A stretch of DNA of 29,709 nt from Erysipelotrichaceae bacterium (GCA_900754715.1 CAAEDX010000078.1:1-29709); one strand, 5' to 3'. Shown: positions 14,738 through 22,021, numbered from the stretch's first letter. Notes: generated from the letters alone by a model not told the origin. A program made the numbers and translations.

Positions 14738-15519
14738 CCGCAATGATCCAAATGGAGCACATCGTAAAAAACTATGATAAGACCCGTGTCCTGAGCGATC
14801 TGGATCTCACGATCGAAAAAGGCACTTTCTTAACAGTGGTCGGTTCTTCCGGATGCGGCAAGACCACCCTGCTGAAGATGATCAACGGACTGATCCGCCC
14901 GGACACAGGGCGGGTCCTTGTCAAAGGCAGAGACCTCGCGCATACAGACTTGATCGCGCTGCGCCGCAGCATCGGATACAGTATCCAGGGCAGCATTCTC
15001 TTTCCCCATATGAGCGTGGAAGAGAACATCGCCTATGTCCCTAATCTGCTCAATGGCAAAAACAAACAGAAGACTGAAGCAGCGGTAAGCAAGTGGATGA
15101 AGATCGTCAGCCTCGATGACAGCCTGCGTACCCGCTATCCCGATGAACTTTCCGGCGGTCAGCAGCAGCGCGTCGGCATCGCCCGCGCCCTGGCTTCTTC
15201 TCCGGACATCCTGCTCATGGATGAGCCTTTCGGCGCTGTCGACAGCATCACACGCAGTCAGCTGCAAAGTGAGATCAAGAACATCCACCAGAAGACCGGC
15301 ATCACTGTCGTGTTCATCACCCACGATCTGCGGGAAGCACTGTATCTCGGCACGCAGGTGCTGATCCTGGATCAAGGCAAGATCCGACAGCTCGGTGCGC
15401 CCGGCGATATCCTCAATCATCCCGCGGATGATTTTGTCCGCAGCCTGATTGCCAACAGCTTTCATGATCTGAGCGAACTGGCAAAGGAAAAAGGAGGAAA
15501 AAGCCATGACGCAGAATGA
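14734..15519 (+). CDS. OpuC/ProV-type ABC transporter ATPase without CBS domains
   Basis: 261 residues. Walker A GSSGCGKTT (about 37-45), Q-loop YSIQGSILFPHM, signature LSGGQQQRVGIARAL, Walker B ILLMDEPFGAVDS and H-loop VFITHD are all intact. It pairs with the permease/binding fusion just upstream. Full-length OpuA/ProV ATPases carry C-terminal CBS domains that sense ionic strength; this protein ends soon after the ATPase core, so osmotic gating of that kind is absent. This makes a role only in salt stress less sure. The 4-base overlap at its start and 14-base overlap at its end keep it in the operon. ATG at 14743 is an alternative start. Confidence 0.93.
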   Translation: MTAMIQMEHIVKNYDKTRVLSDLDLTIEKGTFLTVVGSSGCGKTTLLKMINGLIRPDTGRVLVKGRDLAHTDLIALRRSIGYSIQGSILFPHMSVEENIAYVPNLLNGKNKQKTEAAVSKWMKIVSLDDSLRTRYPDELSGGQQQRVGIARALASSPDILLMDEPFGAVDSITRSQLQSEIKNIHQKTGITVVFITHDLREALYLGTQVLILDQGKIRQLGAPGDILNHPADDFVRSLIANSFHDLSELAKEKGGKSHDAE

Positions 15520-16288
15520 ACGGCTGCAGGAGCTGCTCCATACATTGTTAGCGGAACCGCAAGCGCCCCAAGCCGATATCCCCAGGGATATCGAAAGTCA
15601 AAAGCAGCTGCTGCGCGCATTGATGAACATCCGCCCGCCAAGACCGGTCAATGAGCGTTTCCTGCGCATACAAGATGACTATCTGCAAGAAGAATTGCGT
15701 CATATGCCCATCACCGATGCCATGACGCTGCCCGTCATCGATCCGCACTATGATATGTCACTATGGCAAGGCGACATCACGACATTGAAGGCAGATGCTA
15801 TCGTCAATGCGGCCAACAGCGCCTTACGCGGCTGCTTCATCCCGCTGCATTCGTGCATCGACAACATCATCCACAGCCGCAGCGGCATTCAGCTGCGCCT
15901 TGCCTGTGATGATCTCATGAACCGTCAGGGTCATGAGGAAAGGACCGGCTCAGCAAAGATCACGCCTGCCTTCAATCTCCCTTGCCGCTTTGTCCTGCAT
16001 ACGGTAGGACCCATCGTCCAGGGCAAGGTCACTGACCAAGATCAGGAAGCATTGGCTTCCTGCTATCGTTCCTGTTTGAAGCTGGCCCTGGAGAATCACT
16101 GTGAGAGCATCGCGTTCTGCTGCATCTCCACTGGTGAGTTCCATTTTCCCAATGAATTAGCCGCGAAGATCGCGGTACATACCGTGAAAGCATTTCTGGA
16201 TGCACAGGACCAGCACATCCGTGTCATCTTCAATGTGTTCAAAGACATCGATCTGCACATCTATTCTCACCTTCTGGAGGACGCATGA
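15506..16288 (+). CDS. Zinc-type macrodomain ADP-ribosyl hydrolase (SirTM-linked)
   Basis: 260 residues. After a helical N-terminal extension (1-80) the macrodomain opens with LWQGDITTLKADAIVNAANSAL (D90, N101 region). It then has GCFIPLHSCIDNIIHSRSG, in which C110, H115 and C117 are the zinc ligands of the zinc-dependent macrodomain class. The distal loop STGEFHFPNELAA (about 208-220) contacts ADP-ribose. In staphylococci and streptococci these macrodomains remove ADP-ribose put on GcvH-L by SirTM, and the sirtuin is encoded just downstream here too. No GcvH-L or LplA2 gene is seen in this window. GGAGG near the end of the gene serves the next reading frame. The catalytic mechanism is known from relatives, not from this protein. 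Confidence 0.92.
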   Translation: MTQNERLQELLHTLLAEPQAPQADIPRDIESQKQLLRALMNIRPPRPVNERFLRIQDDYLQEELRHMPITDAMTLPVIDPHYDMSLWQGDITTLKADAIVNAANSALRGCFIPLHSCIDNIIHSRSGIQLRLACDDLMNRQGHEERTGSAKITPAFNLPCRFVLHTVGPIVQGKVTDQDQEALASCYRSCLKLALENHCESIAFCCISTGEFHFPNELAAKIAVHTVKAFLDAQDQHIRVIFNVFKDIDLHIYSHLLEDA

Positions 16289-16479
16289 TGGTGATCTTGC
16301 GGACAAATGAAGGAAGGCACTGCGCCGCTTCCTGCAATGCATATCGCAGCGCTTTGTGCCTGGAAGCAGCCATTGACTTCCATACCTCAATATCCGCCGA
16401 CTTGGAATCTAAGACGATCGCGATAAAGCAACAGAGTCAATGCGCATACATGAATCATTCAGAAAGGTGGCATGCATGA
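16285..16479 (+). CDS. Possible 64-residue protein between macrodomain and sirtuin
   Basis: An open frame of 64 codons starting with ATGATG. It fits the operon exactly: its first ATG overlaps the macrodomain stop as ATGA, and its TGA overlaps the sirtuin ATG as ATGA. A strong GGAGG (16276-16280) lies 4 bases before the first ATG and 7 before the second. The product is rich in Cys and His (MMVILRTNEGRHCAASC..., five Cys) with no membrane segment. No family recognised. The stretch FHTSISADLESKTIAIK loosely resembles the middle of HPr, but the spacing to the HPr active His does not fit, so this is not claimed. It could be an unknown partner or target of the ADP-ribosylation pair, or a translated spacer. 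Confidence 0.5.
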   Translation: MMVILRTNEGRHCAASCNAYRSALCLEAAIDFHTSISADLESKTIAIKQQSQCAYMNHSERWHA

Positions 16480-17390
16480 TGTTCAATTGGAGAATGCCTG
16501 AATCAAAAGATACGCCAGATGGTATCCATAAGCTGCGTGAAGCAATCGACAAAGCAGACGCCGTGATCATTGGCGCCGGCGCCGGTCTGTCCGCTTCTGC
16601 CGGATTGCTCTACACCGGAGAACGGTTTGAAAGATACTTCGGGGATTTTGCGGCCAAGTATCACTTTAAGGATATGTATTCCGGCGGCTTCTATCCATAT
16701 GATACGCCAGAAGAACATTGGGCATATTGGAGCCGATATATTTACATCAACCGCTATATGGACGCGCCGAAGCCTGTTTACCGCACGCTTTATGATCTGG
16801 TAAAAGATAAAGATCATTTTGTCCTGACCACCAATGTGGACCACTGTTTTCAAAAAGCAGGATTTGACAAACATCGCCTGTTTTATACCCAAGGAGATTA
16901 TGGCCTGTTTCAATGCAGTGTTCCTTGCCACAAAGAAACTTATGACAATGAAGCGATCATCCGCAAGATGATCGAAGCACAAGGCTATGTGATCAAAGAG
17001 AACGGCGAGATCGATACCCCTAAAGGGATCATGCCTGAAATGAAGATCCCCTCAGCATTGATTCCCCGCTGCCCAAAGTGCGGCAGAGTGATGAGCATGA
17101 ATCTTCGTGCTGATGAGACCTTTGTGGAAGATGAAGGCTGGCATCAGGCAGCACAGCGATATTCCGATTTTCTCCGCAGGCATCAGCACATGCGCGTGCT
17201 GTTCTTAGAAGCAGCTGTTGGCTTCAATACGCCTGGCATAGTGAAATTTTCCTTCTGGAAAATGACAGCGGAAAATCCCAAGTCCATTTATGCCTGCATC
17301 AACCTGGGAGAAGCTGGTGCGCCTAGAGAAATCGCGCATCGATCAATCTGTATTGACGGAGATATTGGGGATGTACTGAAACAATTATAA
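16476..17390 (+). CDS. M-class sirtuin (SirTM), protein mono-ADP-ribosyltransferase
   Basis: 304 residues. Sirtuin Rossmann fold: GAGAGLSASAGLLYTGERF (about 33-51) replaces the deacetylase GAGxSxxSGIPDF. TTNVD (N120) and the loop YTQGDYGLFQCS (Q139) fit the catalytic Asn and Gln of SirTM in place of the deacetylase His. A zinc site is made by C147, C151, C199 and C202 (QCSVPC and RCPKC). The end is ICIDGDIGDVLKQL. SirTM transfers ADP-ribose from NAD+ to a protein target, in known cases lipoylated GcvH-L, and the macrodomain reverses it. AAAGGTGG 5 bases before the ATG. It ends the operon; no clear terminator follows. Target here unknown. Confidence 0.93.
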   Translation: MMFNWRMPESKDTPDGIHKLREAIDKADAVIIGAGAGLSASAGLLYTGERFERYFGDFAAKYHFKDMYSGGFYPYDTPEEHWAYWSRYIYINRYMDAPKPVYRTLYDLVKDKDHFVLTTNVDHCFQKAGFDKHRLFYTQGDYGLFQCSVPCHKETYDNEAIIRKMIEAQGYVIKENGEIDTPKGIMPEMKIPSALIPRCPKCGRVMSMNLRADETFVEDEGWHQAAQRYSDFLRRHQHMRVLFLEAAVGFNTPGIVKFSFWKMTAENPKSIYACINLGEAGAPREIAHRSICIDGDIGDVLKQL

Positions 17391-17439
17391 GGCGGCAGAT
17401 TCAGTTTCCGCTATGGACGCTGTGCATTGATGAAAGAAA

Positions 17440-17535
17440 TTTAAAAGAGCCAAATAGCCGAAAAATATGCACCTATATTCGGAATGGAGAGTTGTGTTCA
17501 GTGTACGCGGCGTGGGTACTTTGGGCAGTACGGAA
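17440..17535 (+). pseudogene. Possible AbiEi antitoxin remnant
   Basis: One frame reads SRKICTYIRNGELCSV, and after a one-base shift RGVGTLG. This resembles the winged-helix end of AbiEi-type antitoxins (x-SRxTLYxYIxxGELxRVxRGVYxLP). It lies just upstream of an AbiEii remnant, the normal order of the AbiE pair. Only a short fragment is left, so the call is tentative. Confidence 0.35.
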
Positions 17536-17541
17536 AAATAA

Positions 17542-17991
17542 TATCATGCCTTGTTTTGCCTGACGCTGAATTGCCTGTTCCACCGCTCTTCGTGGAAAAA
17601 GGCAGTCACATTTAAGGGCAAGACCGGCTTATCCAAAGGGTATCACCTTATCAGCCGGTTTTCCGAGGACATTGATCTGATTTTGGATCGGCATGTCCTG
17701 GAGTATGGTCTCAATGAACCATAGGAAAAACGCTCAAACACCAAACAGGATGCCTTCAATAAAGAGGCGAACCGAAAAGCCGAAGTTTTCCTGGCAGAAA
17801 CTTTCTGCCCGCAGGTCCGAGAAGGGCTTTCTGCTGAACTTGGCCTTCCAGCCAATCCTCCGTCTTACCGTTTGGGTGAGCTGCAGGAGGACTACACTGC
17901 CATGCGGAATATGCTCTATGGGGAGATTCCATCTTTTAAAACCATGATAAAGGCCGTTGGAGAGCTGGAGAAGGAAATTCGCACACTATAA
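17542..17991 (+). pseudogene. AbiEii/AbiGii-type nucleotidyltransferase toxin, broken
   Basis: A continuous frame shows FKGKTGLSKGYHLISRFSEDIDL, the nucleotidyltransferase signature (normally FKGGTxLSK...RFSEDIDL) with its metal-binding Asp pair. It then meets a TAG stop at 17722-17724, and resumes in the same frame with EKRSNTKQDAFNKEANRKAE and, nearer the end, LQEDYTAMRNMLYGEIPSF, the C-terminal pattern of the family. The N-terminus and roughly 100 middle residues are missing, and the first Gly pair is GK. So it has an amber stop and deletions and cannot give a working toxin. AbiE systems are type IV toxin-antitoxin, abortive-infection modules; this marks a past defence or mobile insertion next to the sirtuin operon. 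Confidence 0.75.
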
Positions 17992-18071
17992 GAAAAAGGC
18001 TGCAGATAAGACCGATTCTTGCTTTACAGGGTTTAAATGATTTTATTTTTGACGCGCAATAAACACAACAC

Positions 18072-18226
18072 CCGACGATAATCCAGTATGGCTTCTGGAA
18101 GATGACTGACGAGCACAAAGATGCAGCTTGAATAAGGGAGAAGCTTTTTTCCCAGATGAAAGAAAAAAAGAAAGCTGTTTGTATCAATGGCGATATTGGT
18201 GTGATCCTTGATCAGCGGCAATGCCA
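18072..18226 (+). pseudogene. C-terminal remnant of a second M-class sirtuin
   Basis: One frame reads PTIIQYGFWKMTDEHKDAA, a TGA stop (18129-18131), then on to AVCINGDIGVILDQ. The intact SirTM has PGIVKFSFWKMTAENPKSI ... SICIDGDIGDVLKQ at the same distance from its end. FWKMT and the CIxGDIGxxL end are the C-terminal hallmarks of SirTM. The remnant differs clearly from the intact copy, so it is an old second sirtuin rather than a fresh duplication. Only about 50 codons remain. Confidence 0.65.
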
Positions 18227-18511
18227 GCTCATATCATATATCGAAATTCAGAGCGCGTTTCATCTGACTGATGAGCGTTCTTTTTGACAGCATTATCCCC
18301 ATCAAGGAATTCCCAAGAACCATGATGCCGCAAGATCATTGTATGCCCGAGAATTTAAGATCATCGGCGCATGATATGATCACGTCCAGTGAAAGTTGCT
18401 TTCTGCCCCGATATCTGCAGCGTCTCATGATAAATACACAGCGAAGAAACACCATATGAATATCAACCAGATCCATTTTGTACTGATCAAAGATAAACAG
18501 TACAAAAAAGA
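18227..18511. other. Intergenic stretch without a supported gene
   Basis: No reading frame here has both a ribosome binding site and a recognisable product. A perfect 9-bp inverted repeat, TTTGTACTG (18477-18485) and CAGTACAAA (18498-18506), lies just before the mntP promoter; it has no T-run in the direction of a terminator and may be a regulator site or remnant of the decay zone. Confidence 0.4.
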
Positions 18512-18540
18512 TTGTCTTCCTTCTCAGATTCTGATATCAT
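18512..18540 (+). promoter_or_regulatory. mntP promoter
   Basis: TTGTCT (18512-18517), 17 bases, TATCAT (18535-18540). Transcription would start about 18547, exactly at the 5' side of the riboswitch. Confidence 0.65.
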
Positions 18541-18546
18541 GATTCT

Positions 18547-18645
18547 GCTTAAGGGAGTAGCTGGCTCTTGGGAGTGATTAAGTCAACATCATGATTTCCA
18601 GTTGAGGGGAGATCTGGCTTAAGATGAAACAGCGAGACTTTTGCG
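18547..18645 (+). ncRNA. yybP-ykoY manganese riboswitch aptamer
   Basis: The leader of mntP carries the class landmarks in order: AAGGGAGTAGC (18551-18561, loop L1), AGTCAACATCATGA in the central junction, and AACAGCGAGACTTTTGC near 18628-18643 (loop L3). In known structures L1 and L3 dock around Mn2+. The gene behind it exports Mn2+, the classic target. The L3 segment also forms the left arm of a terminator, so metal binding should free the gene from termination. Exact helix borders are not defined here. Confidence 0.85.
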
Positions 18646-18677
18646 TGTTTTTCATGCACGCAGAAGTCTCTTTTTTT
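18634..18677 (+). terminator. Riboswitch-controlled intrinsic terminator
   Basis: Stem GAGACTTTTGCGTG (18634-18647) with CACGCAGAAGTCTC (18657-18670), one mismatch, followed by seven T (18671-18677). The left arm is the L3 strand of the aptamer, so the two folds exclude each other. Confidence 0.85.
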
Positions 18678-18692
18678 CAGGGGAGGATCATT

Positions 18693-19253
18693 ATGTCACT
18701 GTTTTCTGTCTTTCTGATCGGCGTCAGCCTGAGCATGGACGCCTTTGCCGTATCTGTGGCCAAAGGAATGTGCGTCAAAGGAAACCGGCTGCGCTGCGCG
18801 CTGACACTCGCTTTCTGGTTTGGCGCGTTCCAGGCGCTTATGCCGCTGCTGGGGTGGCTGAGCGGCTCACTGTTTGAATCCTTTATCACCGCCATCGACC
18901 ATTGGATCGCCTTCATCCTGCTGGCCTTGATCGGCGGAAACATGATCCGCGAAGCGATCCATGGCAAAGATGAAGAAGATGACGACTGCAACCTGGCATT
19001 GTCCCATGTCTTGCTTCTGGCTGTAGCAACCAGCATCGATGCCTTCGCCGTCGGCATCACTTTCGCTTTTTTGAAAGTGGACGTCCTGACCAGCATCGCG
19101 ATCATTGGCATCACGACTTTCGTGCTCTGTTTCGCCGCAGTATATCTCGGCAGCAAGCTTGGCGCCATCTTAAAAAAATACGCCGGCATCTTCGGCGGCG
19201 TCATCTTGATCTTGATCGGCGCAAGGATCCTGATCGAGCATCTGTTTTTCTGA
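18693..19253 (+). CDS. mntP: Manganese efflux pump
   Basis: 186 residues from the ATG at 18693, which has GGGGAGG 6 bases upstream. MntP has six TM segments in two related halves. Both half-motifs are here: SLSMDAFAVSVAKG (about 12-25) and ATSIDAFAVGITF (about 113-125), whose Asp residues are needed for Mn2+ transport. A charged cytoplasmic loop (GKDEEDDDCN) splits the halves. It sits in the cell membrane and exports Mn2+. Control by the yybP-ykoY riboswitch fits this function. Monocistronic, with a weak terminator behind it. Confidence 0.95.
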   Translation: MSLFSVFLIGVSLSMDAFAVSVAKGMCVKGNRLRCALTLAFWFGAFQALMPLLGWLSGSLFESFITAIDHWIAFILLALIGGNMIREAIHGKDEEDDDCNLALSHVLLLAVATSIDAFAVGITFAFLKVDVLTSIAIIGITTFVLCFAAVYLGSKLGAILKKYAGIFGGVILILIGARILIEHLFF

Positions 19254-19262
19254 GATCATCAT

Positions 19263-19287
19263 GGAGCGGGAGGACCACTCCTTTTCT
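19263..19287 (+). terminator. Weak intrinsic terminator after mntP
   Basis: Stem GGAGCGG (19263-19269) and CCACTCC (19275-19281) with one mismatch, then TTTTCTT. Confidence 0.5.
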
Positions 19288-19341
19288 TATGCTATACGGT
19301 CCAGTTCCTGGTAATCATGGTTTCACGTTCGCATCCTCTCA

Positions 19342-20181
19342 TCACAAAGCGGAAAACAGCGCAGCGAACTCTCTTTTTCGTTCTTTCTTGCATGTCAGAT
19401 AATAAGTTACGGTTCCGCTTGAATCAGAAACGGGCACATGCACGCGGTCAGTTTCCACTTTGATATATTTCTCTGCCAGATCAGAAGTAAAAGAAGCAAG
19501 CGTGGAAGCCTGTACGAGCTCGTTGAAGCTGAACCGATCGCTCTGGGTCAGAAAGCGGGAATCGGGCATCTTCTCTGTGCAGACAAAATCCCAGAATCCG
19601 ATATCTCCCATCAAAAGCATGTTTTCCCCATTCATTTCCGCAAAAGACAGCGATTTCCGACGGGCATAGCGATGGCCTTTTGGCAGTGCGAACAATAATG
19701 ACTCTCTTCCGCACTCTTTGCAGCAATAACGCTCATCTTGCAATTCCTCATGAAGCACTGCCAGCTGGATCTTGTCTTTGTCCAGCTTTTCCTTCAGATG
19801 CTCATCTGAATCTGTTTCGGTCTGCAATGGCATCTGGGGGTAGAAACGAGAGAGCAGCGGCACGATGATCCAGACTGGCGCCGGCGCGCAGATGCCCAAA
19901 CAGATCATGCGCTGCCGGAGGTCAAACTCACGTGCTTTTTCTTTCAGCGCGTCTGCCTCTTCCAGAACTTTCCGGGCAAGAGTAAGGACATACTTTCCAT
20001 TCTCATTGAGCGCCAATTTGTTTTTATGTCGGACAAACAAGGAGATCCCCAGGTTTTCTTCAAGCTTTTTCATATTGCGGCTGAGCGCCGGCTGTGACAA
20101 ATGCAAAACATCTGCCGCTTCTGAAAGCGTTCCTGTATCCGCGAAAGTCACAAATTGTCGCAGCTCGTAAAGTTCGATCAT
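19342..20181 (-). CDS. LysR-family transcriptional regulator
   Basis: 279 residues. The winged HTH (about 1-62) is typical: LRQFVTFADTGTLSEAADVLHLSQPALSRNMKKLEENLG, then LFVRHKNKLALNENG. The effector domain (about 90-279) is slightly short and lacks some usual C-terminal sequence, and it contains a Cys-rich patch CCKECGRES near residue 153. It is divergent to the EFR1 flavodoxin-ferredoxin and aldo/keto reductase genes, the standard LysR arrangement, so it most likely controls them from the shared 20182-20290 region. Effector unknown. Confidence 0.92.
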   Translation of the reverse strand: MIELYELRQFVTFADTGTLSEAADVLHLSQPALSRNMKKLEENLGISLFVRHKNKLALNENGKYVLTLARKVLEEADALKEKAREFDLRQRMICLGICAPAPVWIIVPLLSRFYPQMPLQTETDSDEHLKEKLDKDKIQLAVLHEELQDERYCCKECGRESLLFALPKGHRYARRKSLSFAEMNGENMLLMGDIGFWDFVCTEKMPDSRFLTQSDRFSFNELVQASTLASFTSDLAEKYIKVETDRVHVPVSDSSGTVTYYLTCKKERKREFAALFSAL

Positions 20182-20236
20182 AGGTCATCTCTCCTTTCAG
20201 TATCAAATGTAATCATACTAGCATTCTTGACTGGCA

Positions 20237-20266
20237 TTGTACTTATGGACAAAAAAAGCAGATAAT
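20237..20266 (+). promoter_or_regulatory. Promoter of the EFR1-aldo/keto reductase operon
   Basis: TTGTAC (20237-20242), 18 bases, GATAAT (20261-20266), in the intergenic region shared with the LysR gene. A LysR site is expected upstream but a clear T-N11-A site was not singled out. Confidence 0.45.
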
Positions 20267-20381
20267 ACAAGCAGGACATGAGGAGATGAAAAGGTGATGA
20301 TGATATTCATGCAAAGTATACCAAATCACAGCCCCATCTTCAATGGCCCATGTTCTCCGCCGTCAAGGAAAGGTGGAAGAG

Positions 20382-21185
20382 GCAATGTTGTTTTACTTTA
20401 CGGCCACAGGAAACAGTTTGTATGTAGCAAAACAGCTTGATCCACGCTGCATAAGCATCGCGCAGGCCATCCATGATGAGCTCCGCGCCTATGAAGACCG
20501 GCAGATCGGCATCGTCTGTCCGGTTCATGTACAGCGGATGCCTGAACTGGTCGCTGCGTTTCTTCGACACGCCCGGTTTGACACAGCATATTTCTACATC
20601 ATCCTCACTTATGGAAGCCGATATGGCAATGCGCCAAGGCAAGCCTGCGACCTGGCTCAAAGCCTGGGGATCCAGCCTGCCTATGTCAATGTGGTGTGGA
20701 TGGCAGACAACTTTCTGCCTGAAGCGGATATCGAGGAGGAGACTGCTGCGGATAAACAAACCGATGCGCAGATAGCCGCGATACAGGAAGACCTGCACCA
20801 CAGCCGACGTTTCATCGCACCGGAAGATGTCCGCGGCAGAAGGTTTTCTCGGTTGTTTTCCAAACTGGCAAAAAATGGACCTGGACTGTATCACATCAAT
20901 GAAGACTGCATTGGCTGCGGCATATGTCAGAAGATCTGTCCGATGGACCGGTTTACTATCCAAGATCAAAAAAGCAAGTATGATCCAAATGGATGTATCG
21001 GCTGTATGGCCTGTATCCACGCCTGTCCGATGAGCGCCATACGATTGAACACAACGGAAAGAAATCACAATGCCCGTTATCGCAATGGGCACATCAGCCT
21101 TTGTGAGATCATTGATGCCAATGACCAGCATCGCTGCACAAAAAAGAAAAGAGGTAAGCACAATGAACATGATCAGACTGAATGA
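20382..21185 (+). CDS. EFR1-family flavodoxin/ferredoxin fusion protein
   Basis: 267 residues. The start MLFYFTATGNSLYVAK is the flavodoxin FMN phosphate loop. The middle (about 30-165) is the flavodoxin-like domain, and the C-terminal part has two [4Fe-4S] motifs: CIGCGICQKICPMD and CIGCMACIHACP. It ends ARYRNGHISLCEIIDAND, typical for EFR1 (EF with ferredoxin) proteins. These are soluble electron-transfer proteins, with unknown partner. The ATG at 20382 is preferred because the protein then starts at the FMN loop; the frame is open from 20343 but adds residues without family support. The end overlaps the aldo/keto reductase start by 23 bases. Confidence 0.87.
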   Translation, partial: AMLFYFTATGNSLYVAKQLDPRCISIAQAIHDELRAYEDRQIGIVCPVHVQRMPELVAAFLRHARFDTAYFYIILTYGSRYGNAPRQACDLAQSLGIQPAYVNVVWMADNFLPEADIEEETAADKQTDAQIAAIQEDLHHSRRFIAPEDVRGRRFSRLFSKLAKNGPGLYHINEDCIGCGICQKICPMDRFTIQDQKSKYDPNGCIGCMACIHACPMSAIRLNTTERNHNARYRNGHISLCEIIDANDQHRCTKKKRGKHNEHDQTE

Positions 21186-22014
21186 TGGACACGATATCCC
21201 GGCAGTAGGATTCGGTGTCTTTATGATCCCCAATGATGGCCCGACTTACGATGCCGTGCTTCAGGCATTAAAGATCGGTTACCGTCACATCGATACTGCG
21301 GCAGCCTATTTCAATGAATCTGATGTCGGAAAAGCCATCAGAGACAGCGGCATCCCACGCAGTGAGATCTTCATCACAAGCAAGCTTTGGCTGCAAGACT
21401 ATGGCTATGCGCCCGCCAAGAAAGGCATCGAGGCTTCATTGCACAAACTCGGTACGGACTACATCGATCTGTATCTGCTGCATCAGCCCTATGGCGATGT
21501 AGCCGGCGCATGGAAAGCATTGGAAGAAGCCAAGGCAGAGGGCAATCTGAGGTCGATCGGCGTAAGCAATATGACACCGAAGATCTGGAAGACCTTTGTT
21601 CCGCAGTTTTCCACTTTGCCTGCGGTCAATCAGGTCGAATGTCATCCGTTCTTCCAGCAGCGCGAACTGCGCGAGCTGCTCGCTGAAAATGACGTAAAGA
21701 TCGAAGCATATCAGCCGCTGGGACATGGTGATCCTAAACTGCTCGCCCATCCGACCGTAACCAAGCTGGCCGAGCGTTATCAAAAGGATCCTGGTCAGAT
21801 CATCCTGCGCTTTGAAGTACAGGACGGATTGATCGTATTGCCGAAATCAACAAACCCTGAACGCATCCGCAGTAATTTTGAGCTTTTTGACTTCACGCTG
21901 AGCGAAGCGGAAATGGAAGAGATGCGCGCCATGGATACTGGCAAAGGAAATCATGATCCTGAAGCCCCAGGCATTGCGGAAATGTTATTGAACAATTACA
22001 AAGTACATGATTGA
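21163..22014 (+). CDS. Aldo/keto reductase
   Basis: 283 residues from the ATG at 21163 (AGAGGT upstream). A TIM-barrel NADPH-dependent carbonyl reductase of the AKR5-like type. The catalytic tetrad is seen: Asp and Tyr in HIDTAAAYFNE, Lys in ITSKLW, and His in LYLLHQPYG. The cofactor end is LPKSTNPERIRSN. Acts in the cytosol on small aldehydes or ketones, for example 2,5-diketogluconate or methylglyoxal in relatives; the substrate here is unknown. Cotranscribed with the EFR1 protein under the divergent LysR regulator. An imperfect GC-rich hairpin follows the stop. Confidence 0.94.
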   Translation: MNMIRLNDGHDIPAVGFGVFMIPNDGPTYDAVLQALKIGYRHIDTAAAYFNESDVGKAIRDSGIPRSEIFITSKLWLQDYGYAPAKKGIEASLHKLGTDYIDLYLLHQPYGDVAGAWKALEEAKAEGNLRSIGVSNMTPKIWKTFVPQFSTLPAVNQVECHPFFQQRELRELLAENDVKIEAYQPLGHGDPKLLAHPTVTKLAERYQKDPGQIILRFEVQDGLIVLPKSTNPERIRSNFELFDFTLSEAEMEEMRAMDTGKGNHDPEAPGIAEMLLNNYKVHD

Positions 22015-22021
22015 TCCAGAA

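Noticed and set aside
16285..16479. HPr-like carrier fold in the 64-residue product
   Set aside because: FHTSISADLESKTIAIK loosely fits the HPr middle, but the distance to the only suitable His is about six residues too long and the active-site RP is missing.
18271..18459. 62-codon plus-strand frame in the decay zone
   Set aside because: No ribosome binding site and no recognisable motif; surrounded by remnants.
18477..18506. Terminator at the 9-bp inverted repeat before mntP
   Set aside because: There is an A-run, not a T-run, after the stem on the plus strand, and no T-run after it on the minus strand.
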